From the NCBI RefSeq assembly GCF_001955655.1, contig NZ_MSPW01000003.1, positions 397,177 to 461,176 on the forward strand: DNA of 64,000 nt, in the 5' to 3' direction. How positions within the stretch are numbered: the first letter of the stretch is position 1; each line of letters begins with the position of its first letter. This DNA is from Viridibacillus arenosi. GTDB lineage: Bacteria; Bacillota; Bacilli; Bacillales_A; Planococcaceae. The translations under genes and the position numbers were made by a program. The notes beneath the pieces are model-generated. The model saw only the letters and a list, made by a program, of their open reading frames with translations. It was not told the DNA's origin and searched no databases. Shown here in pieces: positions 46,948 to 56,306 of this stretch.

Positions 46948-47664
46948 TTAAGCTAGCTCTAATGCAATTTCCATCATTTTTGTAAACGCTGTTTGTCTTT
47001 CTAATTGCGTTGTTTGCTCATGTTTGAAGATATGATCACTAATTGTTAAGATACAAAGAGCATTTACACCTGCTTGCGCAGCATTCATGTAAAGTGCAGC
47101 TGACTCCATTTCTGCGCATAAAATGCCCATTTTACTCCATCTTTCCAATGCTGTAGGATCAGCATTATAGAAGACATCACTAGCAAGAACATTCCCTACA
47201 CGAACAGGAGATCCTTTTTCATCAGCGACCTTCTTAGCTTTCTCAAGTAACTCATATGATGCAGTAATTGAATAATGACCTGGTAAATTAAATTGGTGTG
47301 CGTAATTAGAATCTGTCGCAGATCCCATTGCAAATACGATATCATACAAGTTCAAATCATCTTGAATTGAACCTGCTGATCCAATACGGATTAAGTTTTT
47401 AACGCCGAACACGTTGATTAATTCCCATGAATAGATTCCCATGCTAGCTGTTCCCATACCTGTACCCATTACTGAGATTTTTTTCCCTTTAAAAGTACCT
47501 GTATATCCAAGCATGCCACGCACTTCATTGAACTGTACTACATCTTCTAAATAAGTTTCCGCAATAAATTTAGCTCGTAATGGATCACCTGGTAATAGAA
47601 TTGTCTCTGCAATTTCTACTCCATTAGGCTTAATGTGTGGTGTTTCTTTGTGATTTGTACTCAT
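46948..47664 (-). CDS. deoD: Purine nucleoside phosphorylase DeoD
   Basis: A 238-residue hexameric-type purine nucleoside phosphorylase. Key parts: the phosphate loop LPGDPLRAKFIAE, VMGTGMGTASMGIY, IRIGSAGSIQ, CAEMESAALY (ribose contact) and TISDHIF with the catalytic Asp. It converts purine nucleosides and phosphate to free base and ribose-1-phosphate in the cytosol. The ATG at 47664 follows AAAGGAG; the longer frame to 47709 lacks a site. It is the first gene of a minus-strand cluster with an MFS transporter and a GntR regulator, and a striking inverted repeat lies about 100-145 bp upstream. Confidence 0.95.
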   Translation of the reverse strand: MSTNHKETPHIKPNGVEIAETILLPGDPLRAKFIAETYLEDVVQFNEVRGMLGYTGTFKGKKISVMGTGMGTASMGIYSWELINVFGVKNLIRIGSAGSIQDDLNLYDIVFAMGSATDSNYAHQFNLPGHYSITASYELLEKAKKVADEKGSPVRVGNVLASDVFYNADPTALERWSKMGILCAEMESAALYMNAAQAGVNALCILTISDHIFKHEQTTQLERQTAFTKMMEIALELA

Positions 47665-47762
47665 CAAATAAGTCTCCTTTGTAATTGTTTTATAAAGTCG
47701 TTTATACATTAAAGTACTCTATTTCTTTAGAAATCTGAATGCGCTTACTTTTCAAGAAAAAA

Positions 47763-47809
47763 TAGACAACTTATATATCTAACGAACAACTTGTATAATA
47801 AGTTGTCTA
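47763..47809. promoter_or_regulatory. Inverted-repeat operator upstream of deoD
   Basis: TAGACAACTTAT (47763-47774) and ATAAGTTGTCTA (47798-47809) are perfect 12-bp inverted copies. A third half-site ACAACTTGTAT lies between them (about 47787-47797). TAGACAACTTGT-like half-sites are typical of HutC/UTRA regulators (compare NagR/YvoA sites), so the GntR protein at 44568 is the likely ligand-controlled repressor. Confidence 0.55.
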
Positions 47810-48323
47810 ATTGATATTATATAAAAATACCACATATTCATTTCTTTTTTCAATATATTTTTTACATTTAACATTTTAATATTAAAAGATTTTCGGTTTT
47901 TATACTAGATTTGATTGAAACACCTAATTTATAAAGAAATAGACTAGTTCTTCTTAAAAAATATATAAGCACCTTCAACTAATGGCACTTAGTTTTTTGA
48001 CCCTGTTTCAACAATATGAAAAAAGGGCTGCCAAATAAGTCCAACTACAACTTACTGACACCCCTTTTTATATGATTTACTCTTTTTCATATTTCTAATA
48101 ACTATCTACCTAATTCACTTTATTCACATAAATAGTCATACTATTCAAAAGTTGAATATTCGTAGATCTTAGCTCAAACCTATCAACTTTCCTAAAGCAA
48201 AACATTTATGAAAACATCATTATATTACAATAAATATTGTATTTTTTCACTGTTGTTATTAATAAATCTTCTAATGTACTCTCCATAGCATATTATTTTC
48301 TTTTTATTTTTGAACCGTATTTT
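47810..48323. other. Intergenic with terminator hairpin
   Basis: A hairpin at 48019-48069 (AAAAAGGG arms with two mismatches and an inner TAAGT/ACTTA stem, T-run on both sides) may end transcription of the exonuclease gene. The rest is AT-rich and empty. Confidence 0.5.
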
Positions 48324-49046
48324 TTATATCCTCGAAAACCGTTCATAAACATCATTCAACGTCTTACAACCCAATTGTTGAATTTCCGCTACATATAAGC
48401 TCCACAGTTCTGCAGTTAACTTTGCATCTCCTAATGCATGATGACGATTCACCACTGAAATACCATTTTGTTCACATAAATCCTCTAGTTTCACATTTTT
48501 TGATTTTGGTTCAACAATTTTATATAGGAAGGAAGTATCTACAATCCGGTGCTTGAAAGGTGTGCGAAATAACTTTGAGCTAGCATGTTGCATAAAATTG
48601 CGTTCATGATTAGCGTGATGTGCCACAAGCGTACAATCTCCTTTAAATTGAAGAAAATGGATGAGAACTTCGGATAAACTTGGCGCTTCTATTAATTGCT
48701 CATTTGTGATACCAGTTAGCTGAATAATTTCCTGGGGAATGTTCCGATCAAAATGAACAAGCGAGTAAAATGCCTCTTCTTCCTTAATAATTTCCCCACT
48801 CATTTTTATTGCACCAATCGAAAGTATTCCGTCTCCTTTTTCAGGAGAGAAGCCTGTTGTTTCAATATCAAAAACTACTACATTTAGTTCGTGTAAGGGC
48901 GTATTTAATGCTTTATCTTGATTCACCTCTTTTTGCAAATGCCTTAAATAAGCCATTTGCTGTGAGTTTTGAATATCACCTATTCTACCAGTGTTTCTTT
49001 TCCCTTGAATTCCTCTTAATAGTTGAATAAACGGTTCAAAAACCAT
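48324..49046 (-). CDS. DnaQ-type DEDDh exonuclease
   Basis: A 240-residue 3'-5' exonuclease of the DnaQ family. Exo I is VFDIETTGFS (near residue 60), Exo II lies in HHANHERNF (near 140), and Exo III is HHALGDAKLT with the catalytic His and Asp (near 205). The N-terminal 40 residues are an extension. It overlaps or abuts the DUF294 nucleotidyltransferase gene upstream, so the two are one unit. DUF294-exonuclease pairs or fusions are known in other phyla; the shared role is not established. The ATG at 49046 retains the whole domain. Confidence 0.85.
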   Translation of the reverse strand: MVFEPFIQLLRGIQGKRNTGRIGDIQNSQQMAYLRHLQKEVNQDKALNTPLHELNVVVFDIETTGFSPEKGDGILSIGAIKMSGEIIKEEEAFYSLVHFDRNIPQEIIQLTGITNEQLIEAPSLSEVLIHFLQFKGDCTLVAHHANHERNFMQHASSKLFRTPFKHRIVDTSFLYKIVEPKSKNVKLEDLCEQNGISVVNRHHALGDAKLTAELWSLYVAEIQQLGCKTLNDVYERFSRI

Positions 49047-49048
49047 TG

Positions 49049-50023
49049 TTAACACCCTTTTTCGATAAGTGCTATCACATAATCATGCAGCTTCTTACCA
49101 TCTTTTAGAATTCTTTTTATTTCTTTGCGTTGTTCTTTTTGAAGACTTTCGATATGCAAGTAATGTGTATCTGTATAGGATTCCACTTGAAATAATGTCA
49201 GGCGATATCTTAATAGCATTAAGAAATTGTCTTCACAATCCTTTATTGCCTTTGAATATTCTTTTGTTTCCTTCAAGCATTTCATTCTATCTAATGTAGA
49301 AGTGTCATAAATTCCTTCTTTTATAGACAATACTCGAATGGCATTCACATAAGGTAAAAATGCTGCATATTTTAGATTCACACTACCTTGGTACATACCA
49401 TGTTGTTCTACTAAAATTTGACCAAGTGGACCAATGACATTCTTTACATGTGTGACGTTCGCCATAAAACGCTTTAACACGGTCTGATTTTTTAATTGAT
49501 ATTGGTAAATAACCATTTTCAACTCTTTTACATACGATTTTTTTCCTATTAGAACCCTTGCATCATAAAATATTTGCAAGTAACGAATGGCATCCCAGCT
49601 TTCATCATCCATCCATTTTAGAAGCTGTTCTTTCCATTCATGCATCGACTTACGCCAAAGTGGATTTGAGCTCATGACATTACCTTGACAATATGGATAA
49701 CCAACGATGTAGAGACCATAAGATACTTCTTCACCGAGTTTCTTAAAATAAGTATCATTATCTACATTCGATATTTCATATATCAATCCATGATCTTGGT
49801 CACTGATAACTCCTTGCTCAAACCTGCCGCCACTCCCTGTTATAAACCATGAGAATTCACAGGGGGGGCTACCCTTCTTCACGCGACTGATAGCTAAATC
49901 AAATACTTTGCACATTACTTGATCATGAAACTTATTGAGAGAAACAGAATCAGCTAGGTAGGCGGTAATATTTTTATCCCTCCATTCCTTTATAGATTCA
50001 TATGTTTCAACATCTGTTTCCAC
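49049..50023 (-). CDS. DUF294 nucleotidyltransferase (GlnD-like)
   Basis: A 324-residue protein with an N-terminal helical region, then a DUF294 putative nucleotidyltransferase domain (about 55-180): GSGGRFEQGVISDQDHGLIYE matches the G-S/G plus DxD pattern of GlnD-type enzymes. A helical C-terminal DUF294_C domain follows (about 190-320). GlnD uridylylates PII in proteobacteria; here no PII gene is nearby but the ammonium transporter AmtB is just upstream. The start is a GTG at 50023 behind AGGGAAG. Co-transcribed with the DnaQ-type exonuclease gene downstream. Confidence 0.8.
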   Translation of the reverse strand: METDVETYESIKEWRDKNITAYLADSVSLNKFHDQVMCKVFDLAISRVKKGSPPCEFSWFITGSGGRFEQGVISDQDHGLIYEISNVDNDTYFKKLGEEVSYGLYIVGYPYCQGNVMSSNPLWRKSMHEWKEQLLKWMDDESWDAIRYLQIFYDARVLIGKKSYVKELKMVIYQYQLKNQTVLKRFMANVTHVKNVIGPLGQILVEQHGMYQGSVNLKYAAFLPYVNAIRVLSIKEGIYDTSTLDRMKCLKETKEYSKAIKDCEDNFLMLLRYRLTLFQVESYTDTHYLHIESLQKEQRKEIKRILKDGKKLHDYVIALIEKGC

Positions 50024-50045
50024 AGCAACACTTCCCTTTTTACAC

Positions 50046-50071
50046 CAAAAGCCCCTTAAAAGGGGCTTTTG
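50046..50071 (-). terminator. Hairpin between amtB and DUF294 genes
   Basis: Perfect 12-bp stem CAAAAGCCCCTT (50046-50057) with its complement at 50060-50071 and a 2-nt spacer. No long T-run, so it may attenuate read-through from amtB instead of ending it fully. Confidence 0.6.
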
Positions 50072-50082
50072 ACATATTAACG

Positions 50083-51363
50083 TTACTTAGTTTCTACTAC
50101 TGGACATAAGTTCGACTCTTCTAACAACATTTGCTCAGGATAGCCGTAGTTACCATGTTCACTCATATCAAGTCCCATGATTTCCTCTTCCTCGCTAACA
50201 CGAATACCACCCATCACTTTTTTCATGATATATAAGATGACAAATGATACAGCAAATGCATAAGCACCCGATGTTGCAACCCCCATTATCTGTACACCTA
50301 ACTGTTCAAAACCACCGCCATAAAGTAAGCCCGGTTTACCGACTGTCGCAAGTTCAGGTGTAGCAAAGAGACCTGTTGATAATGTACCCCATATACCTGC
50401 TGTTCCGTGTACGGATAATGCGAAGATTGGATCATCAATTTTTTTCTTTTCAAAAAATCTAGTACTATAGAATACTATGACACCAGCTACAAACCCAATG
50501 ACTACAGATGCCCAAACATCTACGAACGCACATGATGCTGTAATTGCTACTAAACCTGCTAGTGCACCATTTAAAATTGTTGTAATATCAGGTTTACCTA
50601 ACACTACCCACGAAATTAGAGTCGCTGCCACCGCACCAGCTGCTGCAGCAAGATTGGTATTTAAAGCAACAAATCCGAAGAAAGCACCATCAACTGAAAC
50701 AGTACTACCCGCATTAAATCCAAACCAACCAACCCACAGGATTAATACAGCTAAAGCAGTATAAACTTGGTTATGACCGGCAAGATTATTCGCTGAACCA
50801 TCCTTATTATATTTCCCAATTCTTGGTTTCAGCAAGATAGTCGCTGCAAGAGCTGCCATTGCACCCGTTAAATGTACAACTGTTGATCCTGCAAAATCTT
50901 GTTTTCCATGCTCAGCTAGCCAGCCACCACCCCAAATCCAGTGTGCAATTACGGGATAAACTAATACTCCAAATAGAATAGTGAAGATGACGTATGCTGA
51001 AAACTTCGCACGCTCTGCAAATCCACCCAGTGCGATTGTAACTGATATACCTGCAAATGCTAGTTGGAAGACGAAAAATACAGTTGTAGCAAGTCCTGAA
51101 TCTTTAACTAATTCTCCTGAATAGAAGAAATCCGACATACCGACAAAGAAATTTGTGTCACTACCAAAGATAAACCCATAGCCTAATGCCCAGAAAACTA
51201 ATGATGCTAAACCAAAAGTAAAGACTGTTTTCCCTGCTACGTGACCTGCGTTTTTCATTCTTGTAGAACCAGCCTCAAGTAAGATAAATCCACCAATCAT
51301 AAAGATTACTAAAATTGCTCCTAGCATCGTCCACAGGCTGTTCATCAAATACATAACATCCAT
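50083..51363 (-). CDS. amtB: Ammonium transporter AmtB
   Basis: A 426-residue ammonium channel of the Amt family with 11 helices. The pore histidines lie in STVVHLTGAMA and ALSVHGTAGIWG. The cytosolic tail has the GLDMSEHGNYGYPE segment normally contacted by PII proteins. In B. subtilis the partner gene nrgB/glnK lies next to amtB; none is visible here, and the next gene encodes a GlnD-like nucleotidyltransferase. The ATG at 51363 follows GGGGAG by 7 nt; a TTG six bases upstream is less likely. Confidence 0.93.
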   Translation of the reverse strand: MDVMYLMNSLWTMLGAILVIFMIGGFILLEAGSTRMKNAGHVAGKTVFTFGLASLVFWALGYGFIFGSDTNFFVGMSDFFYSGELVKDSGLATTVFFVFQLAFAGISVTIALGGFAERAKFSAYVIFTILFGVLVYPVIAHWIWGGGWLAEHGKQDFAGSTVVHLTGAMAALAATILLKPRIGKYNKDGSANNLAGHNQVYTALAVLILWVGWFGFNAGSTVSVDGAFFGFVALNTNLAAAAGAVAATLISWVVLGKPDITTILNGALAGLVAITASCAFVDVWASVVIGFVAGVIVFYSTRFFEKKKIDDPIFALSVHGTAGIWGTLSTGLFATPELATVGKPGLLYGGGFEQLGVQIMGVATSGAYAFAVSFVILYIMKKVMGGIRVSEEEEIMGLDMSEHGNYGYPEQMLLEESNLCPVVETK

Positions 51364-51575
51364 CCTCAAACTCCCCTTTTCACCATGTTAGTTTTCTTAT
51401 TATTTATATGTAATAAAAATTAACATGTTATTTATATCCTTTATTTTACCTCGTTTTCACTCCTTGTCAACAGAATTTTCAGAATAAAATGAAAATATGT
51501 TATAAAAACTCACATGAAAAGGATTTCATTATCGCTAAAAAAACACTTGTATCCATATTCATTAGAAAATAAAAA

Positions 51576-51611
51576 GAATTCATTTTGAAAAAGCATGTTC
51601 AAAATGAATTC
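51576..51611 (-). terminator. Terminator after WYL-like gene
   Basis: Perfect 14-bp stem GAATTCATTTTGAA (51576-51589) with its complement at 51598-51611, followed by T-rich sequence on the minus strand. The rest of 51364-51748 is AT-rich; it holds the amtB promoter region, but I see no clear TnrA/GlnR box. Confidence 0.75.
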
Positions 51612-51748
51612 TTTCAAAAAGTCTATGTATTTTTAAGCGTTACAGGACTTATCCAATTGAAAATCCCTTCAATAAAAGAGCCACGTTGGAAATCTCTATA
51701 ATTTTTAATCGCAACAATTTATCTATTCAAATGGAATTCCTATTAAAA

Positions 51749-51979
51749 TCATAATTCTTTTTCTTCACTACGAATAATCGGAATAGCTGCAAGAACATTT
51801 TCTATTATAAAAGTACGTTTAGCACGCTTAACAAAGCAATAAGCTTGAAAATTATCTGATGATATTTTAATGATCTTCACACGTCGTTTCGTTATGTCTC
51901 CACTGCTCGACATATAAATCATGTTCACCAATTGATTACGCTGCATTGCTTTCAATAATTGCTCTTTAACATTGTCCAC
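51749..51979 (-). CDS. Small WYL-like domain protein
   Basis: A 76-residue protein whose sequence (MIYMSSSGDITKRRVKIIKI, then FQAYCFVKRAKRTFIIENVL) has the strand pattern and the R-x-F-x-I-x-N-I/V-L ending of a stand-alone WYL domain. Such domains bind nucleotides or nucleic acid and often regulate defence or stress genes. It lies upstream of amtB with its own terminator. The GTG start at 51979 overlaps the AAGGAG, which is unusual; the true start is unsure. Confidence 0.6.
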   Translation of the reverse strand: MDNVKEQLLKAMQRNQLVNMIYMSSSGDITKRRVKIIKISSDNFQAYCFVKRAKRTFIIENVLAAIPIIRSEEKEL

Positions 51980-52155
51980 TCCTTTTTATCCATCATAAAG
52001 AACATTCGTTCTTACTCAGATTAAAAAATAACTAAGCGACCAAATTAACGGTTACCTAGTTTTAAGTGTAGTATCAAAGTTAAAGAGTTATGAAAGTTAA
52101 CATTAAAAATGAACTGATCTTAGTCTAAACGTTTGATTATTTTTTTAGTAGCTCT

Positions 52156-52190
52156 TCTTCAACTAAAGCACCCATAAATTGATAAAGATA
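52156..52190 (+). repeat. Palindromic intergenic repeat copy 1
   Basis: TTCTTCAACTAAAGCACCC followed by a degenerate right arm. This is the leftmost recognisable member of the family described under findings (core CTTCAACTAA-8 nt-TTAGTTGAA). The rest of 51980-52341 has no gene. Confidence 0.5.
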
Positions 52191-52341
52191 AAACATTACT
52201 GTTTTTATGGTTTTTTATCTATAACTTTTATAAAAACCAACCTTCAAATCCTGTATTAACAATTCGAAATACAGCGTTTTATATTTAGATTCCTAAAATA
52301 AATCTGATTTTTTCAACACCATCTTTCGAGTAAATTAATTT

Positions 52342-52827
52342 TTATAGTTTTTTACTCAGTATTTCTCCAGGTAAACTGCCAATTTCGCAAATCCTCTCAG
52401 AGACAAATCCTTGTTTAATTAATATTTTCCTTGAAGCAATATTATCTGGGTCAATAATGGCTTTTAGTTTCTTTAATTCTGATTTTATAGCTTTTTCAAT
52501 CAATACTTTCGCTATTTCACTTCCATATCCTTTACCCCAATACTCTGGCTTTATCATATAGCCAATTTCAGCTACTTCGTCGTTTTCTTCATCCAAAGTT
52601 AAATGTCCAAGTCCGATAAATTCATTGATTGAACTATCGTAGACTTTGTATGAGCCAGAATGTTCATATTTTTCATTTCGTTTTAATAACTTTTGAAAAT
52701 TGGATTGAGCCTCTTCAAAAGGAATAGCGTACTCGGTAATTTGTGCCATAACTTTCTCATTAGAAACAAGACTGAAATAATCACTAAAATCAACCTCTTG
52801 AAATTTCAGTAAATTTAGATTGTGCAT
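52342..52827 (-). CDS. GNAT-family N-acetyltransferase (RimJ-like)
   Basis: A 161-residue acetyltransferase of the RimJ/RimL type. The acetyl-CoA binding motif is YWGKGYGSEIAKVLIEKA near residue 95, preceded by the strand EIGYMIKPE; IDPDNIASRKILIKQGF near 125 is the conserved motif B. Such enzymes acetylate N-termini of ribosomal proteins or small amines using acetyl-CoA. TAGGAGG precedes the ATG. Single gene. Confidence 0.85.
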   Translation of the reverse strand: MHNLNLLKFQEVDFSDYFSLVSNEKVMAQITEYAIPFEEAQSNFQKLLKRNEKYEHSGSYKVYDSSINEFIGLGHLTLDEENDEVAEIGYMIKPEYWGKGYGSEIAKVLIEKAIKSELKKLKAIIDPDNIASRKILIKQGFVSERICEIGSLPGEILSKKL

Positions 52828-52966
52828 TGTATTCCTCCTAAACTCCCCTTTTGTTTAATAACATTTCTTATTTTTATAGTAACTTAAATCGGAAAAATTC
52901 GGTACTTTTTCGTTTGGTAACTTCTCTCGATTTTAAACAACTTAATCATCTCAGCATGTATAAATT

Positions 52967-54595
52967 TTAATTTAAATTCAAACTTTCTAATATACGCTTT
53001 CTAAAGTACTGTTCTCGTTTTTCCTCTCCACTTGTAGTAATTAAATTTGCTTGCCCATCCTTAAACTGCATGAAAGGATATTCATCTTTTTCATCACAAG
53101 GTATCCATTCAGATAAACTTTCCCTATTTGGATTTCCTGTTTTAATGAAGTTAGACCAATAATCTGTAATGACATCCATCATCCCCCAGTCTAGTTTTCT
53201 CCATTCTCTATGAGCTCTCCCTGGCTTTAGAGAACCCATTGTAAACCATAAATCCCCAGAGTGATAGGCTCCATAAAACTCTTCATTTTTACCTGGAGCT
53301 ACATGGGCAAAGGAATAAACAAAAGGTTTTTTGGCCACTTGGTTCAGCCCAGCGGATAATAACAATCTCTGTAAGCCATCATCACTGAAGGCACGTAAGA
53401 AAGAAGCATAACTTTCTTCTTTTGTTGAAGTTGAGTAAAGAGACAGGATGTCCTCTCCATGCATTGCTTTAAGTTTTGTAACTAATATCTCATTTGAGGC
53501 TGGGCTTTCTGTAGAATTAACTGCCATCAAGGATGTCATTTCATCTGTAGTTCCACCCATAATAATATCAATACCTTCAATATTTCTAGGATTCATAAGG
53601 TCAATAGACTCTTCAGTGAACACATAACCATCTAGTACCGTTCCTTGTATTCTGGCAGCTAAGTCTTCTAGAATAGTTGCGGACGGCATTACACCCTTTT
53701 CTTCAATATTTTTAGCAAATGGCGGTTTTAGGAATTCCTCCATTTCCATTTCTCGAAGTTCCTTCAATGTAACATCACGACCAAACGATTCACGGATAGC
53801 TTCTTTTGAAAGAGTGGCAGCTTCTTCTACTGTAGGAAATGGTTTTCCTGCTCCAAAAGCTTCTCCCATAGCGCCTGGATCATTTAGGAATCCAGTTAAT
53901 CCACTTTGAATGATAGCGCGTTGGAAAAGACCTTTTGCAAGTGGTGAACGTAGAAGATTCATAACCTGCATAGCACCTGCAGATTGACCTCCAATAGTGA
54001 CTTTATTTTTAGCTCCACCAAAGGCTTCGATATTTTCTTGAACCCATTTTAATGCAAAGATATTATCATGTACAGCGTAGTTACCACACGCACCGTGCTC
54101 ATTTTCTTTACACAGTTCAGGTAACGTCAACCATCCAAGGAAACCTAATCGATATTGAACTAATACAACGATTACACCTTTTGCAGCTAGTTTGGTTGCA
54201 TCAAATTTAATATCAGAAGCACTCCCATAATTACCTGCACCACCATGAATCCAAACATATACAGGTAACTTTCTTCCTTCTTGTACTTCTGGTTGATAAA
54301 TATTTACTACTAGACCGTTTTCACTTACTGGTGGTCTATATTCTGAAGCATAGTTAAATTCACTAAACCAAAATGCTCCTTGGCAATTTGGATCTGGATT
54401 TTGCAGAAAACGATCTCCATAATGGTCACAACCTCTTACACCCTCCCAAGATTTTGGAGGCTGAGGAGCACGAAATCTATTTTCTTTCCCCGTGTCTGCA
54501 CCAATCGGTATCCCTTTAAACACAGTTACACCTTGCGTATCGGATGGTATTCCGATTACTTTTCCATAGCGTGTTTGGATAACTTCACCGTTCAT
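52967..54595 (-). CDS. Type-B carboxylesterase (PnbA-like)
   Basis: A 542-residue esterase of the carboxylesterase type-B family. The oxyanion hole is in VWIHGGAGNYGS, the nucleophile is S205 in IGGQSAGAMQ, and the C-terminal GAYHSGDLWFTMG carries the catalytic His near 440. Relatives such as B. subtilis p-nitrobenzyl esterase hydrolyse carboxylic esters in the cytosol. No signal peptide. TGGAGG precedes the ATG at 54595. Length is usual for the family. Confidence 0.88.
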   Translation of the reverse strand: MNGEVIQTRYGKVIGIPSDTQGVTVFKGIPIGADTGKENRFRAPQPPKSWEGVRGCDHYGDRFLQNPDPNCQGAFWFSEFNYASEYRPPVSENGLVVNIYQPEVQEGRKLPVYVWIHGGAGNYGSASDIKFDATKLAAKGVIVVLVQYRLGFLGWLTLPELCKENEHGACGNYAVHDNIFALKWVQENIEAFGGAKNKVTIGGQSAGAMQVMNLLRSPLAKGLFQRAIIQSGLTGFLNDPGAMGEAFGAGKPFPTVEEAATLSKEAIRESFGRDVTLKELREMEMEEFLKPPFAKNIEEKGVMPSATILEDLAARIQGTVLDGYVFTEESIDLMNPRNIEGIDIIMGGTTDEMTSLMAVNSTESPASNEILVTKLKAMHGEDILSLYSTSTKEESYASFLRAFSDDGLQRLLLSAGLNQVAKKPFVYSFAHVAPGKNEEFYGAYHSGDLWFTMGSLKPGRAHREWRKLDWGMMDVITDYWSNFIKTGNPNRESLSEWIPCDEKDEYPFMQFKDGQANLITTSGEEKREQYFRKRILESLNLN

Positions 54596-54989
54596 TCAAA
54601 TTCCTCCAATTTATCTACTATTATCATTTATTGAAAAATGATACAAAGTTTTAAATGAATCTGGATAGACCAATATAAACATATAGACTGTTTTTTTCAT
54701 TATCATTTTCCCATTACCCGAGTCATGACATCTTTAAACAGTAAATCTACCTATATATTAATTAGATAAGCTATTTTTTTGTAATAATGCTTATCAAAGT
54801 ACCAAAAGCCATTTTTATCTCCTCACTCATTACTGAAAAGAGATCTCGTAGCAAAAATTAGATAATTGAAAGATGACAACAATCAGCCTTTAGGAATCAT
54901 CAGTCAATATACAAACAACCAGAAGGACATTGTGTTTTCGTGACATTTTGAGGTGATATAGGGCATACCTTCTTAACGGGAGGGATTAT
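54596..54989. other. Divergent intergenic, nothing recognised
   Basis: AT-rich divergent promoter region between the esterase and the gene at 54990. No repeat or hairpin stands out. Confidence 0.35.
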
Positions 54990-55643
54990 TTGTTAAAAAG
55001 GATATTGATAATTGCTGGAATACTTATAGTAGGAATAGCTTCATTTAGCCTGTTAAATCGGCCTTTAGAAGTTGATACTTCTATATCAACTAAAGAGAAA
55101 CAAGAACCTTTAGCTACTAAAGAAGAAGTTCTAAATATAACTACATTGAAAAGAGTAAGTGAAAAACTTCATGAAAAATACGAGGGCTTTGTTGTAAAAA
55201 TGACTTCAAAGAAAGAATTGGTGATACAAGTTGAAGCGAATGAAGAATATTTTAAATCCGTTAAAAAGGATATGGGGTCCATTGCAAAAAGTATAATTAA
55301 ATCCTCAACACTAAAAGACTATACAGTTGTTGTAGAGAGGCTGGATCTATCTATCATTACAGAAGAAGTTAAAAATAGACAGAAAGAACTTAGCCTTTTA
55401 ACATCGACTTTAATGGAAGGACTTAAAGATTACGACATAATTGAAAATATAAATACGGATTATCAAAAATCCATTACCATTCATACATCCATAAAGACTT
55501 TAGATAAAGATACATATAAGTTTACTATGGGACTTGAAGAGAAAATAAATGAAATCTTACATTCTAAAAAACTGAACTCAGTATCTCATATTGACTCATA
55601 TGAAATAAAAATTTTAAATAACAAAGGGAAAGTAGTAAATTAG
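54990..55643 (+). CDS. Unknown membrane-anchored protein
   Basis: A 217-residue protein with an N-terminal hydrophobic helix (about 3-22), so a membrane anchor or uncleaved signal. The remainder is charged and mixed alpha/beta, with two related-looking segments (SEKLHEKYEGFVVKMTSKKE near 57 and IENINTDYQKSITIHTSIK near 150). I do not recognise it. The start is a TTG at 54990 behind GGGAGGG. It stands alone at the edge of the gene-poor region. Confidence 0.6.
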   Translation: MLKRILIIAGILIVGIASFSLLNRPLEVDTSISTKEKQEPLATKEEVLNITTLKRVSEKLHEKYEGFVVKMTSKKELVIQVEANEEYFKSVKKDMGSIAKSIIKSSTLKDYTVVVERLDLSIITEEVKNRQKELSLLTSTLMEGLKDYDIIENINTDYQKSITIHTSIKTLDKDTYKFTMGLEEKINEILHSKKLNSVSHIDSYEIKILNNKGKVVN

Positions 55644-56054
55644 TCAGCTTATAAGGCTAAACAACATTAGCATCTCTACTTATGGGACTTTTCACAAAAG
55701 CAGATATTCGCCAAGCCTACCTGATTTAAGTGAAGTGACAATTAATCACATGGTAAATAACCTTAAGGGTAGCTCATTTTGGTAGACGGATGTCTAGCTC
55801 CTCTGGTGAAGGTGACTAGAAGATCCCATTGCAAATGAACCCACAACCGCTGCACCTTTTATATGGCTTTGTTATTCAGACCATTCCTTAAAATTCTTCA
55901 ACAATAAGTAAGTCTTCGTTTTAATTTCCAATAGTAATACCTCCTTGAAGCTTTTAAAGATTTTGTATCATTATTCTTCAACTAAACTGCCCAGTTGTTT
56001 TATGTACATTTCTTTACAATCTTTATAGTGCCATTAACATAAGTATCCAATAAA
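55644..56054. other. Degenerate region with palindromic repeat copy
   Basis: Non-coding. A copy of the palindromic repeat (CTTCAACTAAACTGCCC, then AGTTG) lies at about 55976-56003. Short protein-like stretches around 55690-55870 have several stops and may be gene remains, but I cannot assign them. Confidence 0.4.
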
Positions 56055-56099
56055 AAACTCATCTCACCTCTAAGAAATCTATAGAGGTGAGATGAGTTT
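56055..56099 (-). terminator. Terminator after first XRE module
   Basis: Perfect 18-bp stem (56055-56072 and 56082-56099) containing CTCATCTCACCTCTA, with a 9-nt loop and a T-run on the minus strand. Confidence 0.85.
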
Positions 56100-56141
56100 A
56101 ATCAATCTTTTTTACAAAGCTACATTTACACTATTAATTTT

Positions 56142-56237
56142 TTAAACGACATTACCAAGAACCATTTCTTGTAGTCCATTTAAACCACGATTTCCGATTA
56201 CAACTAAATCTACTTTGCTGTCATATACAATTCTCAT
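56142..56237 (-). pseudogene. Universal stress protein (UspA) remnant
   Basis: 31 codons read DLVVIGNRGLNGLQEMVLGN, the nucleotide-binding C-terminal signature of UspA-family proteins, then stop at 56142. Everything upstream of this motif is missing and the usual SHKV tail is lost. A palindromic repeat copy sits directly upstream. Confidence 0.65.
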
Positions 56238-56258
56238 AAAAAGTTTGAACACATTTAT

Positions 56259-56300
56259 CTCAAATTAAACTAAAGCACCTCGTTAGTTTGAGAAATTTGT
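56259..56300 (+). repeat. Palindromic intergenic repeat copy 3
   Basis: AACTAAAGCACCTCGTTAGTT core (56269-56288) inside a larger inverted repeat (TCAAA on the left, TTTGA on the right). It separates the UspA remnant from the XRE gene. Confidence 0.6.
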
Positions 56301-56306
56301 CGTCTA

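Noticed and set aside
55740..55870. Protein-like stretches in several frames, considered as a transporter or CBS-domain remnant.
   Set aside because: Too short, with several stops and no recognisable motif to name a family.
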